The notes: generated from the letters alone by a model not told the origin. A stretch of 64,000 bases of DNA from VRUE01 sp963702035 (GCA_963702035.1 OY969700.1:1426001-1490000), one strand, 5' to 3'; positions 47,101-55,204 are shown, counted from the stretch's first letter. Program-made: numbers and translations.

Positions 47101-50100
47101 GCGAAGGTTTCTTTGCCGGCCGGCAGTTCGAGTTCGAGGGTGGTCGTGCCGCCCGTCGGGTCGGCGCCGGTGTTTTCGACCCTGACCGTGAAGTCCACCC
47201 GTTCGTCGCTGTGGCTGACGGTCGGATATTGCAGCGCGTCGCGCGTAACTTCGACCCCGAACGTCGGCGCCGCCACGGCAGGAACCGCCGTCATGCCCAG
47301 GAACATCGCGGCCAATCCAAATGAGCGAAAGAAACTGAGGATGCTGACAGAGCGGCAAATCACTTTCCAGCCCTCCGGTTGTTGTTGGCGTGTCGATTGT
47401 GGTGCTTGCGGTGATTCCGTTTCGAGCGTTTGACGCAACGGCCGTGCTGAGCGCACCTTGCCCTTTTTGCACGGTGGCTTTGGAATCACGTTGCCTGGGT
47501 CCGGAGGGTTCTGGCTACCGGCATTTGGGCCGGCCGGAGGCGATGAGGACGACTGCGACGATTGACAACTGGGTGGCGTGCATACGGGTGGCGACGGCGG
47601 CTGGGGGAATCCACCGCCAACCCGCGCGACGTAGACGTCGAGCGAGGTGTCGCCGTCTTCCGGCAACAGCCGGGAGGGGGTCTGGAAGGCCACCTCCGAG
47701 CCGTCGTGGGAGAGGAAGGGGCCCGGGTCGGTGAGGCTCGCGCTGCCGGGCAGGCGGGCGAACTTCCCGTCACTCCACAGATACTGGTTGGGAGCCCCGT
47801 TGACATCGCCCGGCACGAGCGCCTCGGCGGTCGTGAAGGCAACCAGCTGCCCGTCTTCGCTCACCCAACGAGCCTGCTCGGCGAAATCGGTGCCGGCGGC
47901 GGTGGGATCTATGTTGCCTTTCGGAGCGACGTCAAAGGGAGCCGCGTCTGGCGCTCCCGCAGCGCACGAGATGCAGCGGAGCGCCGGCGGGTCGGCGTCG
48001 TAGCGGTACACGTCGAGGCGGCTCCCGTCCGCGTCTTCGGGGGTCAGCTCGGCGGCCGACTCGAAGAGGAGGATGTCGCCCTTGCCGCCGACCTCGGTGC
48101 CGTTTTTGTCCTGACCCGTGGCCGGCACCGGGTAGGCCTGGTTGCGCCAGGTGCCTTCTTCTCCCCAGAGGCCTCTTTCATCGCCCAAATCGAGGGTCCC
48201 AATGAAGGAAGTCGATTCGGTCGCCCGGCTCCAGAGATAGAGGTTTGGCTGGCCCAGCTGCGCTTCGGCGCCGGCGGGGTTCTCGTCGGTGGTCAGAACC
48301 CCCTGGGCGACGAAGTAGACATGAGAACCGTCGCCGGAGATGCCGGTGATCCCGTTGTAGACGTCCGCCCCCGCCCCGGGCGTGGCGTCGCCGGCGCCAC
48401 CCGCCGAGACCTGGATCAGGCGGTGCCCCGCCGGCAGGGTGGTGTCGTAGAGGTAGAGGTCGCAGCCTTCGACGGCGGCTTCGATGCTGCATTCTTCACC
48501 CGGCGGGCTTTCGTCATGGTCGGAATCGGCAAGCTGGCGAGTGGTCGTGAAGTAGACCTTGGTTCCATCCACCGAGGCACCTTGGTAGATGTCGTCGCCA
48601 TCGGCCGCGCTGCAGTCGGATCGGTAGCACTCCGAGCTGAAGAGTTCTTCGATGTGAGTGCCGTTCGCGGTCTCGAGCCGCTTCAGGATGCGCAGCTTGT
48701 TCGACGGATCGCAGGCGTCGGTTTCAGCCTGCGGCTGGGCCGCGCGGGCGGATATGTAGGCGCGCGTGCCGTCGCTGGAAATTGCTCCCTGGTTGCGCAG
48801 GCCATTCCTGGCCCGGCGATCACTTTGGGTTGGCCCGATACCACCGAGGCGGCTACTGCACCCCCCTCCCCAGACCTTGCCCTGGCTGTCGCGGGACAGC
48901 AGTTCGAGCTTGGGCTGGCCCGCGTCGAGACGGGCGACGTACATGTTGAGCTCCTCAGCTCCGGGCTTGGCGCTCCCGGACGGGTCCCCGGGGAAATAGG
49001 TGGTCCGTTCTCCTCCCGTTCCGTCGTGACCACCTTGAAAGAAGAGATGAGATTGATCGGCGGAAGCCCCCATGAATTTGGTGGGCTGTAGGACTTCCCG
49101 GTTACCGTTGGCCAGAGGAATTAGCAGCGGCGAGAGCGGCAAGAAAAGGCCGCCGAGGCCGCCCTGGAACGCCTGCCCCACCCCAACCTGGTACTGCTGG
49201 GCGGTCGAGCCGATCCGCAGCCAGCGCGAAAGATCAGGGCTGAAGCTCTGCGGCTCTGCAAATATGGTCCACCCCCTGACTATCCCAACCGGGGGGGCGG
49301 TATTTGCGGTTATCCAGCCGTTGGGGCCGCGGGAGGCAACGTAGCGATCGCCATTTGCGGCAAGGAGGCCAGGCGTCCCGGCCAGCGCCGCGAGCGACCT
49401 GAAACCGACCCGCTCGCCGTCGGCGGAGACGACCGGTGCGACCGCGGTCTGGCCGCCCTTTTGCGGTGGGCTGACCATCTCCAGCGCCATGCAGGCTGGC
49501 AACAGGATCGTGTTGATTCCCTGTTCGGCGCGGCGGGCGGCGTTGGCGCATCCGTCGGGGGGAGCGGGCCCGGTAGTGAAGGTGTGGTCGTCGCCGAGAC
49601 CGGCAGGACCGCCGTTTTCGGCGACGAGCCGAAAGTGGTAGGTCGTGTTCGGGTCGAGCGGTTCGGTTTCCGCCGTCACGGCTTTGCCCAACGTCCCTTC
49701 TCCCAGTGCCGCCGCACTCGGGACGCAGTTCTGGCTCATCCCGTATTCCGTCGTCGTCCCGTATTCGAAGCGGCATTTCGAGACTTTGAAGCCGTTGGGA
49801 TTGACGCTGCCTTCGAGCTTCCGCAGGAAGAACTGGGGCAGCGGGCTCGACCCACCCGTTACCACAATCGGCCCCACCGTCGGCGGTTCGGCCACGATGA
49901 AAACGCGCTGGTTCGGTTCCGCAGTGGGACTGAAGGTGGAGCTGAAGTAAAGGCGTCCGGTGACACGGTCCAGATCTAGGCCGAAGACCGTATTCTGAGT
50001 AATGCCGGCAGCAAAGATGTAGGTTTCTAGAAAAGTGCCGCTGGAATTGAAGCGCAGGATGCGATACACGGGCGGGTTGACGCTGTTGGTCGGGATGGCG

Positions 50101-51350
50101 ACATAAACGTCACCTGAACCCGGATCGACCGTGATCTCGCTGGCAGCCACGCCCGCTTTGATCCCGCTGGTGAAGTTGAGTTGCGCCGGCGCAAACTCTT
50201 CACAAACAGTCGCAGCAAGATTGCACTTCTGCACGTGGCAATGTTTGGCCCCTGCGTCGCATTGCCCCGCTGCAGTGGGTCGATTGATCACGTAGATGGC
50301 ACCGATCGCATCCTCGGCGACGCGGGTCGCGCCGCCAGCGGTGAACTGGCCGAGCCCCCCGCCAGCCGAGCCTGGCTGACAGCCGCTGACCGTGGTGCAG
50401 GTCTGCAGTCCTTCGACCGGGGTGGTCGAGTTGACTTTCCAACCAAAACCATGGACAAAGGTCACGCCCGTAACTTCTTTGCCGACGTTGAGGCTGACGC
50501 TGAATTCGTCGACGCGGTTGTTGGTCGAATCCGCGATCAGGACGTTACCCGCGTTGGGCGCGATGTCCGGCACCGCGTTGGGTGCGACCGCGGGGTAGCC
50601 AATCAGGGTTGCAAACTGGCCAGCACCGCCGCCGCTGCTACCGGCCTGGCAACCGCTCGCGGTGGTACAGAACTGGAGTTCCGCCAGCGGCGTGGTCGAG
50701 TTGACTTCCCAGCCGAAAGCCCCCTCGAAGCTGCCGGCGGCTGAGAAGACGTTGACGCGCCGATTGCCCTGGTCGGTGACGTAGACGTTCCCGGTCACCT
50801 GATCGATCGCGATGCCCTGTGGCACATTCATGCCGCCGGCGCTGCCCGATGCCGTGCCCGCCTGGCACGACGCGGCAACCGTGCAAACGTTCACCCCGGC
50901 TCCCCCCACGTCGAGGCCGAAGGCACGCACGAAGCGATGGCCTTCTTCGTCGGCTTTGGCGTGGAACTGCTCGACCCGGTTGTTCGAGCGGTCAACGACA
51001 TATATGTCCCCCGCCGTGGCCCCGCTGCCTTTGCCTTCGGAATTCACGGCTACACCACCCACGCCACCAAATTCGCCAAATTGTTCTCCCAAGGTGCCCG
51101 GCGAGCCAAACGAATCGTAGATGACTTTTTCCGCTGCGTCCGCTCTGCCTGCGAAAGAGGAGAGAGTGATACAGAGAAGGGCGGCAAGGCTAAGAAGGGC
51201 GAGAGCGAGGCTGCGGCGGACGGCGGAGGGCGCACCACTCCCGTCGGCACGGAGTGGCTGGGCAGACGCGACGGCTCCACGGGAGGTGCTGGGGCGAGAG
51301 CCCTGGCGCTCGGTCTTTCCGGTGGACGATGCCTTCGCCTGCGTACTCAC
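44142..51350 (-). CDS. Giant fused surface protein: NHL + PD40-like propeller + SDPIPxILxGIPL protein
   Basis: 2402 residues from the GTG at 51350, which has AAGGAGA 7 nt upstream (ATG at 51380, overlapping the upstream ORF stop, is the alternative). First part: signal peptide (LALALLSLAALLCITL), NHL repeats (MNVPQGIAIDQVTGNVYVTD), a fibronectin-like module, and a PD40-like propeller (CMALEMVSPPQKGGQ, ISGDGSHVYFVAQGVLTTDE) as in 30847-33336. Second part, from about 47363: an internal signal peptide (SFGLAAMFLGMTAVPAVAAP), modules with LDVSLTMPTDGLTSQTGISQ, VYLAGPYKGAPLSIAVVAP and SDPIPTILHGILLDIRDIRV, and a basic C-terminal tail, as in 26321-30850. The two parts are separate genes in the other operon and were joined here by a one-base shift. 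Confidence 0.8.
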   Translation of the reverse strand: MSTQAKASSTGKTERQGSRPSTSRGAVASAQPLRADGSGAPSAVRRSLALALLSLAALLCITLSSFAGRADAAEKVIYDSFGSPGTLGEQFGEFGGVGGVAVNSEGKGSGATAGDIYVVDRSNNRVEQFHAKADEEGHRFVRAFGLDVGGAGVNVCTVAASCQAGTASGSAGGMNVPQGIAIDQVTGNVYVTDQGNRRVNVFSAAGSFEGAFGWEVNSTTPLAELQFCTTASGCQAGSSGGGAGQFATLIGYPAVAPNAVPDIAPNAGNVLIADSTNNRVDEFSVSLNVGKEVTGVTFVHGFGWKVNSTTPVEGLQTCTTVSGCQPGSAGGGLGQFTAGGATRVAEDAIGAIYVINRPTAAGQCDAGAKHCHVQKCNLAATVCEEFAPAQLNFTSGIKAGVAASEITVDPGSGDVYVAIPTNSVNPPVYRILRFNSSGTFLETYIFAAGITQNTVFGLDLDRVTGRLYFSSTFSPTAEPNQRVFIVAEPPTVGPIVVTGGSSPLPQFFLRKLEGSVNPNGFKVSKCRFEYGTTTEYGMSQNCVPSAAALGEGTLGKAVTAETEPLDPNTTYHFRLVAENGGPAGLGDDHTFTTGPAPPDGCANAARRAEQGINTILLPACMALEMVSPPQKGGQTAVAPVVSADGERVGFRSLAALAGTPGLLAANGDRYVASRGPNGWITANTAPPVGIVRGWTIFAEPQSFSPDLSRWLRIGSTAQQYQVGVGQAFQGGLGGLFLPLSPLLIPLANGNREVLQPTKFMGASADQSHLFFQGGHDGTGGERTTYFPGDPSGSAKPGAEELNMYVARLDAGQPKLELLSRDSQGKVWGGGCSSRLGGIGPTQSDRRARNGLRNQGAISSDGTRAYISARAAQPQAETDACDPSNKLRILKRLETANGTHIEELFSSECYRSDCSAADGDDIYQGASVDGTKVYFTTTRQLADSDHDESPPGEECSIEAAVEGCDLYLYDTTLPAGHRLIQVSAGGAGDATPGAGADVYNGITGISGDGSHVYFVAQGVLTTDENPAGAEAQLGQPNLYLWSRATESTSFIGTLDLGDERGLWGEEGTWRNQAYPVPATGQDKNGTEVGGKGDILLFESAAELTPEDADGSRLDVYRYDADPPALRCISCAAGAPDAAPFDVAPKGNIDPTAAGTDFAEQARWVSEDGQLVAFTTAEALVPGDVNGAPNQYLWSDGKFARLPGSASLTDPGPFLSHDGSEVAFQTPSRLLPEDGDTSLDVYVARVGGGFPQPPSPPVCTPPSCQSSQSSSSPPAGPNAGSQNPPDPGNVIPKPPCKKGKVRSARPLRQTLETESPQAPQSTRQQQPEGWKVICRSVSILSFFRSFGLAAMFLGMTAVPAVAAPTFGVEVTRDALQYPTVSHSDERVDFTVRVENTGADPTGGTTTLELELPAGKETFAHQVNGGSWVCDKAPASDVQPATVVCTSTESVASAAEFPTLTVITALGADAPDLAIARATAFGGGAPAPASGELAFPIGPAIPFGLTKFRSAILDSEGNDYTQAGGHPTSALGEFAFTRKRALVPETAVPVFPIAHVKQVITDVPRGVVGNALAIPELCSGTDAVALQTCPASSMVGVVRAILSSQGLAPITQPIFAIQHEFGTPAQFAFKDLAGGGGAYTLSARLRPDDGYAVSLDLSPVPEINLIEANATICGLGVRKQGTEYLCREAGEEGSNPIPLFSNATRCQGPPPVAATHINSWEHPETFANASFSNAPLTGCDAVKFEPTMKLEPSNHQADSPSGLDVSLTMPTDGLTSQTGISQANLSRARITFPEGMAINASAGQGLGACSAAQVKLKTNLPIECPSSSKIGSVEVRTPILKETLKGDVYVAKQGDVEGSTIGLYFVFESKKDGILVKLPGKVTPNEKTGQLVATVDESPEAPFSAVSMHFPGGPQATLIAPPKCGSYEIKAELSSWAAKDPSNPTPAEVVTQTTPYNVTTGPNGGPCPSGALEPKLTAGTENPVAAKTSPFVMRLSREDGSQRITGLNLTLPPGLTAYFKNIPYCPDAVLASISPAEGTAQPQIEHPSCPAASQIGTASAGAGAGPNPLFVNTGRVYLAGPYKGAPLSIAVVAPAVAGPLDLGNVVVRAAVQLNPETLQGTVVSDPIPTILHGILLDIRDIRVAINRPGFTLNPTNCEPLSVSGAVRGENGASAPVSNRFQVGHCKDLAFKPSLDLRLFGGTHRGAHPKFRGTLEAAPGQANLGRAAVTIPRSEFLDQAHIRTICTRVQFAANACPKGSIYGHVTATSPLVDYTVEGPVYLRSSNHKLPDLVLDLHGPAFQPVEAIAVGRIDSIKGQIRTTFENVPDVPITKLVLNMQGGKKGLLVNSRNICASANRATLKLAGQNGKTFDSRPLVKNGKCNNQSRKAKRRSHRRARVARASTVR
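47360..47460 (-). other. Vestigial gene junction inside the fused ORF
   Basis: One frame over from the fused ORF the minus strand encodes HGRCVKRSKRNHRKHHNRHA, then NNNRRAGK and a TGA at 47362-47360: a basic His-rich tail of the type that ends the neighbouring secreted proteins, right after CKKGKVR in the fused frame. That TGA overlaps an in-frame GTG (47363-47361) that would start the downstream signal-peptide protein (1073 aa). The insertion of one base near 47450 (TCAG where a codon is expected) therefore fused two GTGA-overlapping genes. A sequencing error would give the same picture. Confidence 0.75.
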
Positions 51351-51376
51351 GTAGGTGTCTCCTTGGTCGGTGTGGC

Positions 51377-51967
51377 TCATCGGTGGTTGAAGTCGGTGGT
51401 GGGGGCGGACGAGGGGCTCGAAGCGGCCGACTGCTCTGCGGCACTCGCCCTGGGTCTGACGGCGCGCGAGGCGGTTGCGGATGGCGAGGCCCCGGAGGCG
51501 TGAGCGCGGTCCAGGGTGTGAGCGGTGCTCGAGGCGGGGGTGGTGGGGGTCTCGGCGTCGGGGTGGTGCGGGGCGCTTGGGCGAGCGGGTACGTCTGCGA
51601 GGCAGGCTTGCGCCTGGCCCGCAGACGTGAGGCGATTGTGCGCCGCGGTCGCCGTCAACCCGCGAGGGGTCGCTGCGCGTCGGCGCGAGCTCGTCGCGCC
51701 GATGACTGCACCGCGGCTAAGCGGGTGGGGGGCGAAGGTGGGACGGCGGCGAGCGGCCCGGGGTTGACCCCCGGTCGGGACAAGCTCGCCGGAGGGACCG
51801 GGCCGCTCGCCCCGTTGCGTGTCGGAGGCCGCCTCGAACAGGGGGACGAGGCGACTCCTCGGCGCCGGTCGCCAGGGAGGGCTCGCGGTCGCCGGTTGAG
51901 GAAGGTCTGTGGCGCATGCGGCGGCGAGCGCGGTGCTCGGCTGCTGTGCGTGGTTGTCCCGAATCAC
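51377..51967 (-). CDS. Upstream ORF in the leader of the fused surface-protein gene (196 aa)
   Basis: GTG at 51967 has the same conserved GGGAGAGG site and start context as the leader ORF at 38508, and the stop overlaps an ATG at 51380 (ATGA). The product begins VIRDN and is low-complexity, rich in Ala, Pro, Ser, Thr and Arg, without domains. Conservation of the start and of the stop-start overlap supports translation, but the protein may matter only for coupling. Confidence 0.4.
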   Translation of the reverse strand: MIRDNHAQQPSTALAAACATDLPQPATASPPWRPAPRSRLVPLFEAASDTQRGERPGPSGELVPTGGQPRAARRRPTFAPHPLSRGAVIGATSSRRRAATPRGLTATAAHNRLTSAGQAQACLADVPARPSAPHHPDAETPTTPASSTAHTLDRAHASGASPSATASRAVRPRASAAEQSAASSPSSAPTTDFNHR

Positions 51968-52015
51968 TGCGATACCTCTCCCTTGTCGCTGAGCCGTTCC
52001 CGCGGCTCAGTCCCT
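51963..52015 (-). promoter_or_regulatory. Conserved 53-nt leader element, copy B
   Basis: Counterpart of 38505-38557 (50/53 identical). Here the stem is longer, CTGAGCCG with CGGCTCAG around CGGGAA, followed by the ribosome-binding site and the GTG at 51967. It lies about 85 nt after the predicted transcription start of promoter 52107-52135. Confidence 0.65.
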
Positions 52016-52106
52016 GCTGCTTTTCCCAATGTGCCCGTCCTCAGGGCGGTGGATCGTCCATTTGGTTGTGCCGTGGCATACAACCGCGTTTCTCGATCTG
52101 CCCGTG

Positions 52107-52161
52107 ATTTGAACACACGAGTGTCTGGATGTCAAACCGGATTTGCTTTTCCCTGCAAATC
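52107..52161 (-). promoter_or_regulatory. Promoter of the fused surface-protein gene with upstream palindrome
   Basis: Minus strand: TTGACA (52135-52130), 17-bp spacer, TCAAAT (52112-52107). Directly upstream of the -35 box a palindrome GATTTGC-n8-GCAAATC (52140-52161) may bind a regulator. The predicted leader to the GTG at 51350 is about 750 nt and contains the conserved element and the upstream ORF. Confidence 0.6.
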
Positions 52162-52354
52162 ATCACTTTTCCGGAGCAAACCAGACATCAGCGTTTCTGG
52201 ACAAGGTTGTTTGAGCGGTGGTACGGCAGAGCTGCGGAGGGGTGCCGTGTCGGTGGCGGATATCGGCGGGAGGTTGGAGGGGCCTCGACCCGAGGTCGAG
52301 GGTCCTTCCCCCCACCCGCACCGAGCCAACCAGCGGCTACAGTTGCGGACGACG

Positions 52355-52720
52355 ATGTTTTTCGATCCAGTCAACTACCTCGCGGCCGATCCGGCCAAGG
52401 CCGAGTCCGCACGCGAGGCCGTGCGCCTGCGGCGCGAGGCCGAGCAGCGAGCGAAGCTCTGCGAGGCGACGACCCGGCTGGCAGCCGAAGGAGGGCTGGA
52501 AGCGGCGGCGATCCACCTGGCAGCGCGAAGCGCAGGGGTCGGCCAGGGGACCTACTACAAGCTCTACGACACCAGGGAGGCGTGCCTACGCGAAGCCTTC
52601 GAGCGCTGCGCGGACGCGGTCCTCGCGCGTGTCGAGGAGGCCGCGGCGCGGGCACCGGGCGAGCGCTCCGTCTCGATGGCCGCGACGCCGGATCGCGCGC
52701 AGAGAGGATCGAGGAACTGA
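52355..52720 (+). CDS. TetR-family DNA-binding domain protein, truncated (121 aa)
   Basis: ATG at 52355. RAKLCEATTRLAAEGGLEAA followed by AIHLAARSAGVGQGTYYKLY is a TetR helix-turn-helix; DTREACLREAFERCADAVLA begins the ligand-binding domain. After residue about 105 the frame runs into a stop at 52720, while coding-like sequence (RIEELTCVALFPQRGADVEA) continues in the next frame. A frameshift has probably cut the protein, unless it works as a bare DNA-binding unit. Confidence 0.55.
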   Translation: MFFDPVNYLAADPAKAESAREAVRLRREAEQRAKLCEATTRLAAEGGLEAAAIHLAARSAGVGQGTYYKLYDTREACLREAFERCADAVLARVEEAAARAPGERSVSMAATPDRAQRGSRN

Positions 52721-52725
52721 CCTGC

Positions 52726-53348
52726 GTGGCGCTGTTCCCGCAGCGCGGCGCGGATGTCGAGGCGCCTACGGAAACCGGCGAGCCGGCGGGCGGCGGGGGC
52801 CATGAGTCAATCGAAGCAGGGCGGCGAAGGCGCAGAACCGCGCGCCGGCGACGCGCAAGGCGGGACCAGCGCGAGCGAATCCTGGCGGCGATAACCGAAG
52901 CCGTCGGCACCGAGGGGTACGAAGCTGCTTCGCTGAGGGATGTGCTGAGACGGGCGGAAGTGTCGTCACCGCTGTTCTACACCCACTTCAGCGGCCAGGA
53001 AGAGTGTCTGCTGGCCGCCTTTGACGCCGCAGTCGTCTCGCTGCTGGAGCGGGTGCAACCAGCAGTCGCGAGCGCGGCGAGGAACGCTTCGACGCGGCGC
53101 TGGCCGTGTTCGCGCAGGCGCTCGGGGCCTCCGCCCCGGCGGAGGCCGGGCGCGAAGCGAGAATGGTCGCGGTGGTGGTCACCGGCATGATCGCGCGAGA
53201 GGTGGGTGAGGGTCGCGCAGCGCAGTTGGAGGGACTACTGCCCGAGCTGGCATTCGCCCTGCTGGCTCCATATATAGGGGGCAAGAGGGCGGCAGCACGT
53301 GCACGGGCCTTGGGACGGGCTCAGTCGCGCCCGTCCCAAGGCAGTTGA
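52726..53348 (+). pseudogene. Second TetR-family gene, frameshifted
   Basis: One frame encodes RRDQRERILAAITEAVGTEG, YEAASLRDVLRRAEVSSPLF and YTHFSGQEECLLAAFDAAVV, a clear TetR HTH and helix 4. After about 53075 the C-terminal helices appear in another frame (DAALAVFAQALGASAPAEAG, GLLPELAFALLAPYIGG) and end at 53348. A deletion plus frameshift is likely. Together with 52355-52720 it may be the remains of one tandem double-TetR gene, because the linker between them is also coding-like. A strong hairpin follows at its end. Confidence 0.55.
53308..53341 (+). terminator. Perfect 13-bp hairpin at the end of the TetR region
   Basis: CCTTGGGACGGGC (53308-53320) pairs with GCCCGTCCCAAGG (53329-53341) around TCAGTCGC. 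It overlaps the last codons of the preceding frame and lies before a convergent gene fragment, so it may work in both directions. Confidence 0.65.
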
Positions 53349-53357
53349 CCGAGGCTG

Positions 53358-53620
53358 TCAATGGACGCGCGTCTTCACGTCGGCCCTGGGCGACGAGGCG
53401 GCGGTTGCCCGGCGGTTGCCCGGCCGATAGACCGCGCGCAGGGTGCGGTTGGGGCCCGGGGCGACGGCGTAGCGGTAGTTGCCGGCCGCGTCGGTGTAGG
53501 CGAGGCCGAGATAGTGGCGCGTGCCGTCGCCTTCGACCCGCTCGAAGACGCAGAGCGGCGCGCCGGCGACGGGGGCGCCGGCGCTTTGGCGCAGGGCTCC
53601 GGTGAGTGCAGCGCTCTGGC
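53358..53620 (-). pseudogene. Fragment of a carboxypeptidase-regulatory-like domain gene
   Basis: Minus-strand frame ending at 53358: ALTGALRQSAGAPVAGAPLC, VFERVEGDGTRHYLGLAYTD and AAGNYRYAVAPGPNRTLRAV form one beta-sandwich module of the carboxypeptidase-regulatory-like type (GxPVxGAxVxV...TDxxGxYxxxVxPG). No start or signal peptide precedes it; the frame runs into the tRNA flank. It is a 3' gene remnant next to the tRNA-Arg integration site. Confidence 0.5.
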
Positions 53621-53766
53621 GCGGCTGAGCTGCCGGCGGATGTAGCGGAGATGTAGCAGTCAGCGCCTGGCAGGCGTCGGAGTCGGATGGAGCAGCGCGG
53701 AAGTCGCCTTCACGGGCGAATCGGGAGAATCCGCTCGCCAGAGCCCAAAAGCGGCACTGAGCGGAA

Positions 53767-53840
53767 CGCGCCCGACAGGATTCGAACCTGTGACCTTCGG
53801 TTTCGTAGACCGACGCTCTATCCAACTGAGCTACGGGCGC
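53767..53840 (-). tRNA. tRNA-Arg (anticodon ACG)
   Basis: 74 nt on the minus strand. Acceptor GCGCCCG pairs with CGGGCGC; D arm GCTC-AGTTGGATA-GAGC; anticodon arm TCGGT-CTACGAA-ACCGA with anticodon ACG; T arm ACAGG-TTCGAAT-CCTGT; discriminator G. CCA is not encoded. The 3' half is duplicated at 39725-39775 and partly at 7848-7876. Confidence 0.93.
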
Positions 53841-53904
53841 GGGTTTGAGGCTGGACGGCCTCTCCCCGGCATTCTATGGGAGCGGCTTGGACCTGTGCCC
53901 GGTA

Positions 53905-54681
53905 TCAGTGGCCTTGGAACTCGGCATGGCCGGGGCCCTTGTCGAGGAACGTCTTGACGGCGCCTTGCAGATCCTCGCTGGCGAAGAGGTCGCCGGCGTC
54001 CTCGCGGACCGCCTGGTCGGCTGCCGGGATGCCGCCTTCGCGGTAGCGGCGCAGGATGTGCTTGGTCATCGCGTGGGCCTTGGTCGGCCCGGCCGCGAGG
54101 TCCGCCGCGTAGGCGCGGGCGCGGTCGTCGAATCCATCGTCCTCGAAGAGAAGGTTGACGACACCCCAACGCTCCATCTCCTCCGCCCCGAAGAGCTCGC
54201 CGCTGATCACGAAGTGGCGGGCGCGACCGCTGCCGGCGCGCTCGGCGAGGCGCTGGGTGCCGCCCATCGAGGGGGTCAGCCCGACGACCTTCTCGACCAG
54301 GCCGAACTGAGCCGAGCGGGCGGCGAGGATCAGGTCGCAGCCGAGCGCCAACTCGAAGGCGGCGGTCAGGGTGAGCGCGTGGGCGGCGAAGACCACCGGC
54401 AGCGGCAGCGCTTCGACCTGCTCGACCGTGCCGATCAATTCGTCCCAGAGCCTGCTCGCCTGCTCGGGCGTGACGCCCGCGAACTCGTGCACGTCGACCC
54501 CACCCGAGACAGCTTTGCCCTCGGCGCGGAAGAGGAGCGCGCGGGGCGGATCGGCCGCGACGGCCTCGACCGCCGCCTGCAGGTCGTCGAACAGCTGCCG
54601 GTTGAAGAGGTTGAGCGGCGGGCTGTCGAAACTGGCGACCGCCAGGCCCGCCTCGTCGCGGTCGAGCCGGACGAGCGTCAT
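53905..54681 (-). CDS. Enoyl-CoA hydratase/isomerase family protein
   Basis: 258 residues of the crotonase fold. FDSPPLNLFNRQLFDDLQAA is the usual N-terminal strand-helix; LLFRAEGKAVSGGVDVHEF gives one oxyanion-hole segment; FAAHALTLTAAFELALGCDL the second; VGLTPSMGGTQRLAERAG the active-site loop. The glycine-rich AxGGG before ELAL is replaced by LTLTAAF, which is unusual, so the reaction may differ from simple hydration. It acts on acyl-CoA thioesters in the cytosol. It overlaps the thioesterase gene upstream by 4 bp, which suggests a joint role in acyl-CoA metabolism. Confidence 0.85.
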   Translation of the reverse strand: MTLVRLDRDEAGLAVASFDSPPLNLFNRQLFDDLQAAVEAVAADPPRALLFRAEGKAVSGGVDVHEFAGVTPEQASRLWDELIGTVEQVEALPLPVVFAAHALTLTAAFELALGCDLILAARSAQFGLVEKVVGLTPSMGGTQRLAERAGSGRARHFVISGELFGAEEMERWGVVNLLFEDDGFDDRARAYAADLAAGPTKAHAMTKHILRRYREGGIPAADQAVREDAGDLFASEDLQGAVKTFLDKGPGHAEFQGH

Positions 54682-55145
54682 GCCTCGGCGGGCGCGGGCT
54701 TGTTCAGCCGCACGTGCCAGTGCACCGTCGCCGTCGCGATCTGGGTGCCGGAGCCGTCCGCAAGGTCAACCTCGCAGGGGAACTCGACCTTGCCCTCGGC
54801 ATCGAGCGTGGCGAGCGCGTCGACGGCCGGCACCCCCAACTTCGCGGTTGCCTCGATCGGCCCCTTGGCGATCTTCGTGTAGGAGACCTCGGCGCCGCGG
54901 GCGAGCGGCGTGATCTCACCCAGCCGCTCGGCGAAGGCGCCGACGAAGGCGGCCCCGGACGCCGCCTCGGCCACGGTGAAGAGCGCGCCGGCGTGCTGGG
55001 AGCCGACGTGGTTGGTCAGCTCGGGACGCTCGGGCAGCACCACGACCGCCTCGCCCTCGGCGACGCTGGTTATCTCCAGGCCGAGGAACGCGGCGAACGG
55101 CACCGCCTGCGTCATCCCCTGCGCGATCGCGTCGAAATCGGTCAT
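54678..55145 (-). CDS. Hotdog-fold thioesterase-like protein (PaaI/DUF4442 type)
   Basis: 155 residues. FAAFLGLEITSVAEGEAVVV, then ELTNHVGSQHAGALFTVAEA ASG is the hotdog helix with the NHVGSxHxGALFTxAE motif of the DUF4442/PaaI-like thioesterases; the C-terminal strand is GTQIATATVHWHVRL. It likely hydrolyses acyl-CoA or binds acyl groups. Its stop overlaps the start of the enoyl-CoA hydratase gene (ATGA), so the two form an operon. Confidence 0.8.
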   Translation of the reverse strand: MTDFDAIAQGMTQAVPFAAFLGLEITSVAEGEAVVVLPERPELTNHVGSQHAGALFTVAEAASGAAFVGAFAERLGEITPLARGAEVSYTKIAKGPIEATAKLGVPAVDALATLDAEGKVEFPCEVDLADGSGTQIATATVHWHVRLNKPAPAEA

Positions 55146-55204
55146 TCGCCGCGAACCCTACCGCGTCCCCTGAGGCGTCCTGGGGCCAAGCGATGCAAGG
55201 AGGA

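Noticed and set aside
51390..52350. Plus-strand open frame running into the truncated TetR gene
   Set aside because: Before the ATG at 52355 the product is low-complexity and is antisense to the promoter and leader of the fused surface-protein gene.
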